From Oscillospiraceae bacterium (GTDB lineage: Bacteria; Bacillota_A; Clostridia; Oscillospirales; CAG-272): a stretch of DNA of 10,699 nucleotides. The notes under the pieces are model-generated. The model saw only the letters and a list, made by a program, of their open reading frames with translations, was not told the origin of the DNA and ran no database searches. Shown piece after piece: positions 1-6,782 of this stretch. The stretch spans positions 1 to 10,699 of the forward strand of contig SVSO01000088.1 of assembly GCA_015064195.1 (NCBI GenBank), in the 5' to 3' direction. The translations under genes and the position numbers were made by a program. Each line of letters begins with the position of its first letter. Within the stretch, counting starts at the first letter, position 1.

Positions 1-1
1 C

Positions 2-445
2 GATTTTCTCAGCTACAGCTACTATCCGCCGGCATGTGACCGGCTCCATACAGCCGATCCCGACAACAACCCCGTCCTCACCTACGAGGATATGTATAAC
101 TACCTCCTCCCCCGCCGCGACCGCATCGCTTCGATCTCCGAACGCTTCGGCAACCGACCGATCCTCTTTACCGAGTACGGCGTGCGTTCGTCGCATGGCT
201 CGGTGCAGGTGCCGTGGAATTTCATGTGGAAGGCACGCTACGACGGTGAGGAGCAGGCGAATTTCATGAAGGCCTCGTGGGATATCTTCAAGGTGCTCCC
301 GCAGTGGATGGGCTGGTGCTGGTGGAAATGGGACGAAACCCAGCTGCGTCCGCACTATTTTGATGAGCCGGGCTGCGACAAGGGCTTCACCATTCAGGGC
401 AAGCCCGCCGAAGCCGTCTGGCGATCGCTCGATCCCAACGAGTAA
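2..445 (+). CDS. GH113-like glycoside hydrolase, C-terminal part (5' end outside window)
   Basis: Seen: the frame is open from the first bases and stops with TAA at 443-445, giving the last 147 residues of a larger protein. A segment PILFTEYG followed by VRSSHGS and VPW is followed by EEQANF, a tryptophan-rich stretch (WMGWCWWKW) and a closing DKGFTIQGKPAE. Family knowledge: this order (nucleophile Glu in a TE-[YF]-G strand, then PW, EQA, WW.W and a GF..QGKPAE end) is the C-terminal signature of GH113 and related beta-mannanase-like TIM barrels. The visible Glu (residue 58 of the fragment) would be the nucleophile. Inference: the enzyme cleaves a beta-linked glycan, perhaps mannan, feeding the SBP gene that starts 46 nt downstream. 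The substrate cannot be read from this piece, and the signal peptide, if any, lies outside. A GH5-like clan A enzyme is the main alternative. Confidence 0.7.
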   Translation, partial: DFLSYSYYPPACDRLHTADPDNNPVLTYEDMYNYLLPRRDRIASISERFGNRPILFTEYGVRSSHGSVQVPWNFMWKARYDGEEQANFMKASWDIFKVLPQWMGWCWWKWDETQLRPHYFDEPGCDKGFTIQGKPAEAVWRSLDPNE

Positions 446-490
446 ACAGCGTTAACAAAAACAAATATGAATGAAAGTGAGGATCCTACC

Positions 491-1978
491 ATGACAAAAC
501 GCGCACTATCTGTTTTCCTGCTGCTATCCATGCTCGCATCTCTCACAGCCTGCGGCGGTGAGGCTGCCGGTTCAGGCACCACCGACGGCACCGCGGACAC
601 CACCGCGCCCGCCGATGAATCTCCCTATGACGAAAACGGCTACCTCCGCGACAATCTGCCCGCCAATCTCGACCTCGGCGGCAAGACGGTCAACATCTAC
701 GTCCGCGGCGACAATCTTGCCACCGAATACGCCAACGAATCCACCGGTGATATCGTGGACGACGCGGTTTATGCCCGCAACACGGCGATTGAAGAGCGGC
801 TGAATGTCAAGCTCAACTATTTCGCCAACACCGGAACAGACATATGGAATGAGCGCAACAAATATGTGGATACCGTGCGTTCCAGCGTAATGACCAACGA
901 CGGCAGCATCGATCTGGCGGCTGCACTCTCGTATATGGCACCGTTCATGGCGCAGGAGGGGTTGTTCTTCAATATGCTGGCAGCCGATATGCCTTACCTC
1001 GAATTCGATCAGCCCTGGTGGTCATCCTCGCTGATCAATGAGCTGGCCGTAGGCGACCGGCTCTACTACGCCTCCGGCGATGCATCCCTCGGCATGGTCA
1101 AGGGCATGTTCTGCTTCTATTTCAACAAGGATCTGCTGGCGGATTACAAGCTGGAAGACCCCTATACGCTGGTGAAGGACGGTAAATGGACGCTCGACAA
1201 GGTACAGGAAATGTCCGCTGCCGCATATCGTGACATCAACGGCAATACCTCCGTGGATTACGATGCCGATCAGTTCGGCACCTTCGTGCTGTCCGTGGAT
1301 TTCCTGCCGAACTTCCTCATCTCCTCCGGCCGCCGCATGACCGAGCGGGATGCCAAGGGGCAGCCGCAGGCACTGCTCGGCTCTGAACCGGTGATGGATT
1401 TCTTCGACCGCATGATCGCCTTCATGGGGCAGGATGCGGTCGGCGTATCGCAGTCGAACAACGAGCATCAGAACATATTCCACGAAGGCCGTGCGCTCTT
1501 CCTTGCCGCACAGTTCTCCACGGCGGAGACCATGCGTGAGCTGGAGCACGATTTCGGCGTGGTGCCCTATCCAAAGTTTGACGCGGCGCAGAAGGACTAT
1601 CTGACCACATCGCGCTCCACCTACAGCGCATTTTCTATCCCCGTGACCGCGGATCGTGATACCACGGCCGCGGTGCTGGAGGCGATGGCTTCCGAAAGCT
1701 ACCGTACCACAACCCCCGCCTATTTCGAAAGCGCGCTCAAGGTCAAATATTCCCGTGACGATGTCAGCTCGCAGATGTTCGACATCATCCGCCAGAGCAT
1801 CTGCTACGAGTTCGGCATCTTCCACGCGATTCTGCTGGACGGCATCACCACCGACATCCGCAACGTGATTTCCGGCGCGAACAAAAACGGCTGGGCGAGC
1901 ACCTGGGCATCCAAGGAGCCGAAGTTCAACAGCATACTTACGGAATTTTTAACTGACATCAACGCGCTCACGCAGTAA
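491..1978 (+). CDS. Extracellular sugar-binding lipoprotein of an ABC transporter (SBP family 1 type)
   Basis: This is a 495-residue lipoprotein that should capture a sugar or oligosaccharide outside the membrane for an ABC importer. The start at 491 is preferred over an in-frame ATG at 467, because only 491 has a purine-rich site (GTGAGG) upstream. Residues 1-21 form a lipoprotein signal, K3R4, a hydrophobic stretch and the lipobox LTAC with Cys21. A low-complexity T/A/G/D linker follows (about 22-50). Recognisable SBP blocks are LDLGGKTVNIYV (60-71), IEERLNV (100-106), PWW (175-177), GKWTLDKV (231-238) and VPYPKF before the C-terminal lobe. Residues 248-260 form a calcium-loop-like run with acidic or Asn residues at 248, 250, 252, 256, 258 and 260. 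It is related to the second SBP in this window (5061-6533). No permease gene lies nearby. The ligand is unknown; the flanking hydrolases suggest a glycan fragment. Confidence 0.85.
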   Translation: MTKRALSVFLLLSMLASLTACGGEAAGSGTTDGTADTTAPADESPYDENGYLRDNLPANLDLGGKTVNIYVRGDNLATEYANESTGDIVDDAVYARNTAIEERLNVKLNYFANTGTDIWNERNKYVDTVRSSVMTNDGSIDLAAALSYMAPFMAQEGLFFNMLAADMPYLEFDQPWWSSSLINELAVGDRLYYASGDASLGMVKGMFCFYFNKDLLADYKLEDPYTLVKDGKWTLDKVQEMSAAAYRDINGNTSVDYDADQFGTFVLSVDFLPNFLISSGRRMTERDAKGQPQALLGSEPVMDFFDRMIAFMGQDAVGVSQSNNEHQNIFHEGRALFLAAQFSTAETMRELEHDFGVVPYPKFDAAQKDYLTTSRSTYSAFSIPVTADRDTTAAVLEAMASESYRTTTPAYFESALKVKYSRDDVSSQMFDIIRQSICYEFGIFHAILLDGITTDIRNVISGANKNGWASTWASKEPKFNSILTEFLTDINALTQ

Positions 1979-1988
1979 AGGAGAGACT

Positions 1989-3023
1989 ATGGCAATCAAG
2001 CATACCGCCGTCAGCTACTACGGCATGAACTACGAGGAGCACGCCCGGGCAGATTTTCTCGAAATGAAGGCTCACGGCTGCGATACCGTCATCCTCGCCA
2101 TCACCGAGTTTGACATGGACTTCTGGTTCCCGAACCTTAATAATATCATCAAAACCGCCCACGATGTTGGTCTGCGCTGCATCGCCGACCTGTGGGGCAT
2201 CGGAAAATTCTTCGGCGGCGAGCAGGTCAGCCTGTTTTTGCAGAACAACATCCATAACCGGCAGGTTTCCGCCCTCACCGGTGAGCCGCTGAACGCCGCC
2301 TGCTTCAATACCCAGTCCTTCCGCGACTATTTCAAGCGTCTCGCGCTGAAGATCGCGCAGAATACGGAAATCGACGGCTTCTTCTGGGATGAGCCGCACT
2401 ACGCACTGCCCAAATCCTACGCCTCCATCACCGGCGGCGCGGGGGAAGACTGGGCGTGCAGATGCCCCGTCTGCCAGAAAAAGTTCGCAGATTACTACGG
2501 CTACGAAATGCCGAAGCTCATGACCGACGACGTGAAGCAGTTCCGTTGGCGCGAGGCCATGAACATTCTCGTCGATACCTCGAAGGCCATCAAGGAAGTC
2601 AATCCCGCGCTTGAAATCACCTGCTGTGTCCACGCGACGCTCAACACCTACTATGTCACCGAGCTGCGCGGCTACGACAACTGGGACACCGTCGCGGCCT
2701 GCCCGTATTTCGACGTGTTCTCCACCACCATCATCAACTGGGAGCTGCCGGAACCCTTCTTCCGCGACATCACCGAGCGCACGGTAAAGATCGCGCAGAA
2801 ATACGGCAAGGAATCGGAGCGCTGGCTCATGGGCTACAACAAAATGCCCGCCGATCTTTCGCAGATCGACCGGATCGTGGATCTCTACGAATCGCTGGGC
2901 GTGGATCGCCTCGGCACATGGACCTATCGCGGCGGCTACGGCACTTCCGTTGCCGCAAAGGATCCCATCGCACTTTGGGATAAGATCGGCGAAAACTATC
3001 GCCGCGTGCTTGGAAAGGAGTAA
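1989..3023 (+). CDS. Putative TIM-barrel glycoside hydrolase-like protein, family not identified
   Basis: This is a 344-residue protein with no signal peptide or membrane segment, so probably cytoplasmic. The start follows AAAGGAG (1977-1983) at 5 nt and the gene begins 10 nt after the SBP stop. Seen: alternating hydrophobic strands and amphipathic helices consistent with a (beta/alpha)8 barrel. The strand GFFWDEPHY has Asp134 and Glu135, candidate catalytic acids. A Cys-rich knuckle CRCPVC (Cys157, 159, 162) is followed by KKFADYYGYEMP, then SKAIKEVNP and a late GTWTYRGGYG strand (309-317). Family knowledge: a D-E dyad followed by C-x-C-x-x-C...F...G..P occurs in several poorly characterised glycosyl-hydrolase-like barrels (GHL-type). 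Inference: an intracellular enzyme acting on the imported sugar, made together with the SIS protein downstream. I cannot give a substrate or a CAZy family. Confidence 0.6.
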   Translation: MAIKHTAVSYYGMNYEEHARADFLEMKAHGCDTVILAITEFDMDFWFPNLNNIIKTAHDVGLRCIADLWGIGKFFGGEQVSLFLQNNIHNRQVSALTGEPLNAACFNTQSFRDYFKRLALKIAQNTEIDGFFWDEPHYALPKSYASITGGAGEDWACRCPVCQKKFADYYGYEMPKLMTDDVKQFRWREAMNILVDTSKAIKEVNPALEITCCVHATLNTYYVTELRGYDNWDTVAACPYFDVFSTTIINWELPEPFFRDITERTVKIAQKYGKESERWLMGYNKMPADLSQIDRIVDLYESLGVDRLGTWTYRGGYGTSVAAKDPIALWDKIGENYRRVLGKE

Positions 3024-3026
3024 AAC

Positions 3027-3776
3027 ATGCAGGATTTCGGTTATTTTGCAAAAATTCTGGCAAATCTTGAAAAGGTGAATGCCAACGAGGAGAAAAATCT
3101 CGATGCGGCCGCTTCGCTGATGGCGGATGCCATCGAAAACGACAGGCTCATCCATGTCTACGGCGGCGGCGGTCACACCACGCTTCCTGTTGGCGAGATG
3201 TTCTTCCGCGCCGGCGGACTTGCCAACATCGACCCGGTGATGGAGCCGGCGCTGTCTGTATTCAATCAGGCGCTGAAATATCTGGAGCTGGAGCGCACAG
3301 TCAACTTCGGTGCTTCCATCGTCAAGTATTATCAGCTGCAGAAGGACGATGTGCTTATTATTTTCCACAACATCGGCATCAATCCGGCGACCATCGATGC
3401 AGCCATGGAAGCCAAGGCTGCCGGTGCGAAGATCATCGCGGTATCCAGCTCCCATTGGCAGGATGAGATGCCGAAGGATCACTTCATCCGCCATCCGTCG
3501 GGGAAGAATCTCTTCGATTTCGCCGATGTGTGCATTGACGACTACAATCCCGTCGGCGATGCTGCGGTGACGGTGCCCGGCTTTGATACGCCGATTGCAC
3601 CGGTTTCGAACATCGTGGATTTCTACATCGCGCATATGCTGGAGATCAAAACGGTCGCAGAATGCGTCCGCCGAGGCATCACGCCGCCGGTCTGGTCAAG
3701 CGCGAATGTTCCCGGCGGCGACGAAAAGAATGCCGCATTGATCGAGAAGTATCGGCCGCGCGTGAAGATGCTGTAA
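3027..3776 (+). CDS. SIS-domain (sugar isomerase fold) protein, COG4821-like
   Basis: This is a 249-residue cytoplasmic protein whose start lies 3 nt after the preceding stop, with AAGGAG at 3015-3020, so it is translationally close to the barrel gene. Seen: an N-terminal helix pair, a glycine-rich turn VYGGGGHT (45-51), EMFFRAGGL (57-65), ELER (87-90), DDVLIIFHNIGIN (107-119), a helix AAMEAKAAGAKIIAVSSS, then HPSGK (156-160) and GDAA (177-180). Family knowledge: this order matches COG4821-type SIS proteins, which bind phosphosugars. These usually read GTGHS and SNSGRN, where Ser/Thr hold the phosphate. Here those sites read GGGHT and HNIGIN, so the usual serines are changed, which may mean another ligand or a regulatory role. 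Inference: acts on a sugar phosphate, or binds one, in the pathway encoded by this operon. The gene ends 17 nt before a strong terminator. Confidence 0.8.
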   Translation: MQDFGYFAKILANLEKVNANEEKNLDAAASLMADAIENDRLIHVYGGGGHTTLPVGEMFFRAGGLANIDPVMEPALSVFNQALKYLELERTVNFGASIVKYYQLQKDDVLIIFHNIGINPATIDAAMEAKAAGAKIIAVSSSHWQDEMPKDHFIRHPSGKNLFDFADVCIDDYNPVGDAAVTVPGFDTPIAPVSNIVDFYIAHMLEIKTVAECVRRGITPPVWSSANVPGGDEKNAALIEKYRPRVKML

Positions 3777-3793
3777 GAGGATGATGTGATAAG

Positions 3794-3828
3794 AAATCGC
3801 TGCTTCCGAACATGGAAGCAGCGATTTT
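3794..3828. terminator. Strong hairpin terminator, probably bidirectional
   Basis: A perfect 14-bp stem (3794-3807 with 3814-3827) encloses a 6-nt loop. On + the stem is followed by TTTTC. The other side reads AAG AAA on +, so T-rich on -. It sits 17 nt after the SIS gene stop and 33 nt beyond the end of the convergent sialidase-like gene, so it can end both operons. Confidence 0.85.
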
Positions 3829-3860
3829 CTGCGATACTGTTATTTCTGTTTTGGAGGTCA

Positions 3861-5048
3861 TTACGGCCTCTGTGCTCCTGCATCTCCAAGTGACCAGTGG
3901 GCGCTGACCACAGATGTTTTCTCATCACCGGGTAACATGGCATAATAGACGGTGAATAATGAGCCATCATCCAACTCAACCGTAGAAGGATAGCCGAGAT
4001 CGGCATGCTCCAGCCGCTCATCCGGTTCGGGCATCCGATCTTCGATCAGGTATTCCTCCGCCCAGCTCTCACCGAGATCATAGCTGACCATGGCGTGGAT
4101 ACCGATGGGCAGATCACGTCTGCTGTGAGAGCAGATCAGCGCGCCGGAGGAATGCAGCAGGAGATGCGGCGGGGAACCGTTCGCACCGGTCGGTTTCGGC
4201 ATACTCCAGGTTCTGCCGCCATCATCGGAAATGGTGGTGTAGATGGTGAAGCCGGGCAAAAACTCCCCGCGATAATAAGCCTTTCCTTCGATATCCTCGC
4301 TGCCTTGTACTCGCAGCGCACCGAGAAGTCTGCCGTCTGGCAGTTCGACCACATGCGGCTCATGATAGTATTCGAGCTTGTGGTTTTCCGGAATGGGAAC
4401 ACTGCCAAGCTCCTCCCAGGTATACCCGCCGTCAACCGAGCGATATGCACGAATCTTTTGCTCAGATGCGATATTCTTCGGTGTTGTGATATACATATCC
4501 TTGCCAAGATACAGGATGGAGCCGTCGCGCATCAGATTGGGGCCGTGCGGGGCGGAGCCGCCGATACGGATGGTATCGCTCCAGGTTACACCATAGTCTT
4601 CCGAGATACGGATAAAGGAGCCTCCGCGTCCTTCCTCGGGAGTGATGTAGTCAAGCCCATCCAACATGCCCTTCATGGCGTTCCATTCACGCGGTGTGGA
4701 ACGCCATTTCATGCTTCCGATCAGCTCGGTTTGATTGACTGTGGCGGAGTGACAGAACCAGGTGACGAGCAGCCTTCCGTTTCCCATATAGAGGATACCG
4801 GCATCCCGATCGTCAAGGAAGGTGTCGTTGATGACGATGGGCGGAGTCCATGTTTTGCCGTTGTTTCGACTGATGTACATGGTCGTCTTGCCAAAGGGGC
4901 AGACATGCTCCATACGGAAGCCGGATGCCACTGTGTAGAGTGTGCCGTTTTCATCTCGAGCAATCGTCGGCCATCCGTGATATCCGAAAAAGCCGGTGGT
5001 GCTTCGGCTGACGATGCCATGTTCAACCGTTGGTGTAATGATTTTCAT
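3861..5048 (-). CDS. Sialidase-like (BNR/Asp-box) six-bladed propeller protein
   Basis: This is a 395-residue protein with five Asp-box motifs (S-x-D/N-x-G-x-[TS]-W) at residues 60-67, 149-156, 204-211, 274-281 and 322-329, the hallmark of sialidase-fold beta propellers (BNR). The late segment LGYPSTVELDDGSLFTVYY (351-369) is typical of this group. There is no signal peptide (MKIITPTVEH...), so it is predicted to be intracellular, unlike classic secreted GH33 sialidases. The start has AGGAG (5056-5060) at 7 nt. The gene begins 12 nt after the SBP stop on the same strand, so the pair is an operon and the protein probably acts on what the SBP imports. Family knowledge: many Firmicutes proteins of this type are called exo-alpha-sialidase without proof, and I could not assign the sialidase arginine triad with confidence. 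It could be another propeller hydrolase or lyase. Confidence 0.75.
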   Translation of the reverse strand: MKIITPTVEHGIVSRSTTGFFGYHGWPTIARDENGTLYTVASGFRMEHVCPFGKTTMYISRNNGKTWTPPIVINDTFLDDRDAGILYMGNGRLLVTWFCHSATVNQTELIGSMKWRSTPREWNAMKGMLDGLDYITPEEGRGGSFIRISEDYGVTWSDTIRIGGSAPHGPNLMRDGSILYLGKDMYITTPKNIASEQKIRAYRSVDGGYTWEELGSVPIPENHKLEYYHEPHVVELPDGRLLGALRVQGSEDIEGKAYYRGEFLPGFTIYTTISDDGGRTWSMPKPTGANGSPPHLLLHSSGALICSHSRRDLPIGIHAMVSYDLGESWAEEYLIEDRMPEPDERLEHADLGYPSTVELDDGSLFTVYYAMLPGDEKTSVVSAHWSLGDAGAQRP

Positions 5049-5060
5049 TGAAGCTCTCCT

Positions 5061-6533
5061 TTAGCTGTTGAGTGCCTTGATGATATCGGAAATGCCAGTC
5101 TTTGCCGCTTCCTCAAGAGAGGCATAGAGGGAGGAGAAACCCTCGCCTGCGTTATTATAGACCTGTGCAAAGATGCCGTCCTCGCCGCCCATACCGTTCA
5201 GATTGTTGAAATAGAGAAAGTCTGTGCGGGCATTTTCTGTGATCAGGTCAATCATCTGTGAGGACATATCATCACGGGTATACTTGATTTTTAACGCAGT
5301 TTCGTAATAAACGGGGGAGATCATCTGCTTGCCGTAGTATGCCATTGATTCCAGTACGGCAGAGATTTCCGTCAGTTTCTGTGCTGTAACAGGTACGGAG
5401 AACAGAAGGGTATTGGAGTCGGAAACCGTGCGGTAGGTGTCTACATCAGCGGCAGCTTTGGGATACGGAACAATGCAGAAATCATCCTTCATATTCCGCA
5501 GCTCATCCCAACCAGCCACATAGAATCGTTCCAGCATAAACATGGTCTGTCCGGCACCGAACAGAATCTTATCTGCACGGTTATTGGAGCTGTAGGTAGA
5601 CGTTGTCTGCAGCTGGATAACATTTTCGTTTTTGATAAATAAATCCGTCAGTGTCTCTATCAGTGATACTGTGCGCTCGTTATTGACGGCGAGCACCGGA
5701 TAGCCGACGGAATCCCGGTCGGTGAAGCTCAGACCGGAGCTGTATGCGGAACGAGTAAACGCATAGGTAAGATAGTGTCCAAGCATGTATTGATCTGCTT
5801 CATCAGCCTGGCTGTCGCCGTTCAGATCACGGTAAGCGTTCTTTCCGATTTCCGACATTTTATCAAATGTCCAGCCGCCGTTCAGAACGATTTCATACAG
5901 ATCGGTATTGGTAAGGCCACCCACCTCCTCCAGTAGTCGCTGGTTGACGAAAGCGCAGGAAAGGCGTTCAAGGAAGCAGTGGGTGATATCACCGGTCAGT
6001 ACACGGATGTCAGAAGCATTCACGGAGATGGCTTCCAACATATCTGTCGCCCACCAGGGCTTCTCAAGCTCCACATAGGGCAGATCGTTGACAGAGGTAT
6101 ATAATCCTTCGCTCACCAGCGGCAGCGATAAGCGTCCGGCGCAGGTTATGATGTCGTAATCGTCCGATCCGGCATTCACGGATTGCCGTACTGCGGCGGG
6201 AACTTTTTGATAATCGGCACCGAGGTAGTCAATGAATTCGAAGGTGACATTCAGCTCTTCCTCTACTTTCATGTTCCTTTTGTAGATCTCCTCATACACC
6301 AGATCGCCCTCAGCCTCGCCGCCTGCGTAATCCTGGGAGTTGAGAACACGGATGGTCATTCCGCCAAGATCAAGGTCATCGGGAAGTGAAAGCTCTTCGA
6401 CTTCAGGCGCGGTCGTCACCTCACCTTGTGTCGTAACGCTGTCATTGGACACAACAGGAGCATAGCTTCCGCAGGATGCTGATGCTGCCGCAGAAGCCAA
6501 CAGTGCTGCCAAAAAGAAAGATAGTTTTCTCAT
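5061..6533 (-). CDS. Extracellular sugar-binding lipoprotein of an ABC transporter, paralogue of the 491-1978 protein
   Basis: This 490-residue SBP is set to start at 6533, where ATG follows GGAGGA. In-frame ATGs 12 and 30 nt further upstream lack such a site. Residues 1-21 look like a lipoprotein signal (R2K3, hydrophobic core, Cys21), but the box reads SASC, with Ser instead of the usual Leu at -3. A Thr/Val/Glu-rich linker follows. Blocks shared with the first SBP are LDLGGMTI, EEELNV, PWW (159-161), GGWTFDK, VPYPK and the C-terminal ALKIKYTRDDMSSQM. Residues 236-247 carry a dockerin-like calcium loop pattern (D236, N238, D240, D244, D247). Codon use is less GC-rich than in the + strand operon, so it may have a separate history. 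It should feed a sugar ligand, perhaps a sialoglycan fragment given the neighbour, to a permease encoded elsewhere. Ligand specificity cannot be read from sequence. Confidence 0.85.
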   Translation of the reverse strand: MRKLSFFLAALLASAAASASCGSYAPVVSNDSVTTQGEVTTAPEVEELSLPDDLDLGGMTIRVLNSQDYAGGEAEGDLVYEEIYKRNMKVEEELNVTFEFIDYLGADYQKVPAAVRQSVNAGSDDYDIITCAGRLSLPLVSEGLYTSVNDLPYVELEKPWWATDMLEAISVNASDIRVLTGDITHCFLERLSCAFVNQRLLEEVGGLTNTDLYEIVLNGGWTFDKMSEIGKNAYRDLNGDSQADEADQYMLGHYLTYAFTRSAYSSGLSFTDRDSVGYPVLAVNNERTVSLIETLTDLFIKNENVIQLQTTSTYSSNNRADKILFGAGQTMFMLERFYVAGWDELRNMKDDFCIVPYPKAAADVDTYRTVSDSNTLLFSVPVTAQKLTEISAVLESMAYYGKQMISPVYYETALKIKYTRDDMSSQMIDLITENARTDFLYFNNLNGMGGEDGIFAQVYNNAGEGFSSLYASLEEAAKTGISDIIKALNS

Positions 6534-6566
6534 ACTTTCCTCCATATGTATTTCATTTTTCATTTA

Positions 6567-6580
6567 TACTTGATCAAGTA
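6567..6580. promoter_or_regulatory. Perfect 14-bp palindrome, likely repressor operator of the SBP/sialidase operon
   Basis: TACTTGATCAAGTA reads the same on both strands. It starts within a few bases of the transcription start predicted from the -10 box at 6588-6593 and lies 33 nt before the SBP start codon. A compact dyad at +1 is the usual place for a LacI- or GntR-type sugar-responsive repressor. The regulator is not in the window and the family assignment is a guess. Confidence 0.55.
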
Positions 6581-6587
6581 CATTATT

Positions 6588-6596
6588 ATTGTATCA
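6588..6596 (-). promoter_or_regulatory. Extended -10 promoter of the SBP/sialidase operon
   Basis: On the minus strand the sequence reads TGATACAAT, an extended -10 (TGn plus TACAAT). The -35 region 16-18 nt upstream is weak (TGGTAT-like), which fits reliance on the extended -10. The surrounding 14 bases match the recombinase promoter at 8518-8531 with a single difference. Confidence 0.5.
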
Positions 6597-6618
6597 CAGA
6601 CTGAATGAAAATACCAGA

Positions 6619-6659
6619 CGAAACTCGGACAACATTTTGCAAATGATGTCCGAGTTTCG
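6619..6659. repeat. 13-bp perfect inverted repeat upstream of the SBP promoter
   Basis: CGAAACTCGGACA at 6619-6631 is repeated inverted at 6647-6659. The arms are 15 nt apart, and three more inner pairs are possible around a loop of TTTGCAA. There is no T tract directly after either arm, so it is not a standard terminator. It overlaps the weak -35 side of the SBP promoter. It could be a regulator site, a terminator remnant, or part of the element junction. Confidence 0.6.
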
Positions 6660-6737
6660 AATGTGAGGGGATTTTTGTCTGTGTTGTGTAGGGAGAGAGG
6701 GAATTCAGACAAAGGGCAAATGCCAGCACACAGAAAG
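6660..6737. other. Gene-free spacer between chromosome operon and mobile element; possible attachment site
   Basis: No open frame with a ribosome site is seen here. It holds an 8-bp inverted repeat, TTTGTCTG (6674-6681) and CAGACAAA (6706-6713), 24 nt apart. Serine integrases normally sit beside their attachment site, so one element end is expected in this spacer or the dyad just before it. The exact crossover cannot be set without the other end. Confidence 0.3.
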
Positions 6738-6768
6738 CGAGCTGCTGCACCGGAGGTGCAGCAGCTCG
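6738..6768 (-). terminator. Hairpin terminator of the recombinase gene
   Basis: A perfect 14-bp GC-rich stem (6738-6751 with 6755-6768) closes a GGA triloop, 14 nt after the recombinase stop codon. On the minus strand the stem is followed by CTTTCTGTGTG, a modest U-rich tail. Confidence 0.75.
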
Positions 6769-6782
6769 ATCTGTCAGAGTGA

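Noticed and set aside
467..490. Earlier ATG at 467 as the start of the first SBP
   Set aside because: It would add eight residues (MNESEDPT) before the signal peptide, and it lacks an SD site, while 491 has one and gives a normal lipoprotein signal.
1022..1825. 267-codon minus-strand frame opposite the first SBP gene
   Set aside because: It lies fully antisense to a clear lipoprotein gene, with no ribosome site pattern or domain.
1968..3635. Very long minus-strand open frame (about 555 codons) opposite the barrel and SIS genes
   Set aside because: It is antisense to two genes with clear family patterns and good ribosome sites. Its product is His/Asp/Gly/Val-rich with no domain, as expected from the reverse of GC-rich codons.
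4005..5051. Long plus-strand open frame opposite the sialidase-like gene
   Set aside because: It is antisense to a gene with five Asp boxes, and its product shows no recognisable fold. It is a codon-bias shadow.
1..6600. A new defence or phage-related system in the left part
   Set aside because: All left-hand genes fit carbohydrate uptake and breakdown, and no nuclease, helicase, kinase or toxin-like domain was seen.
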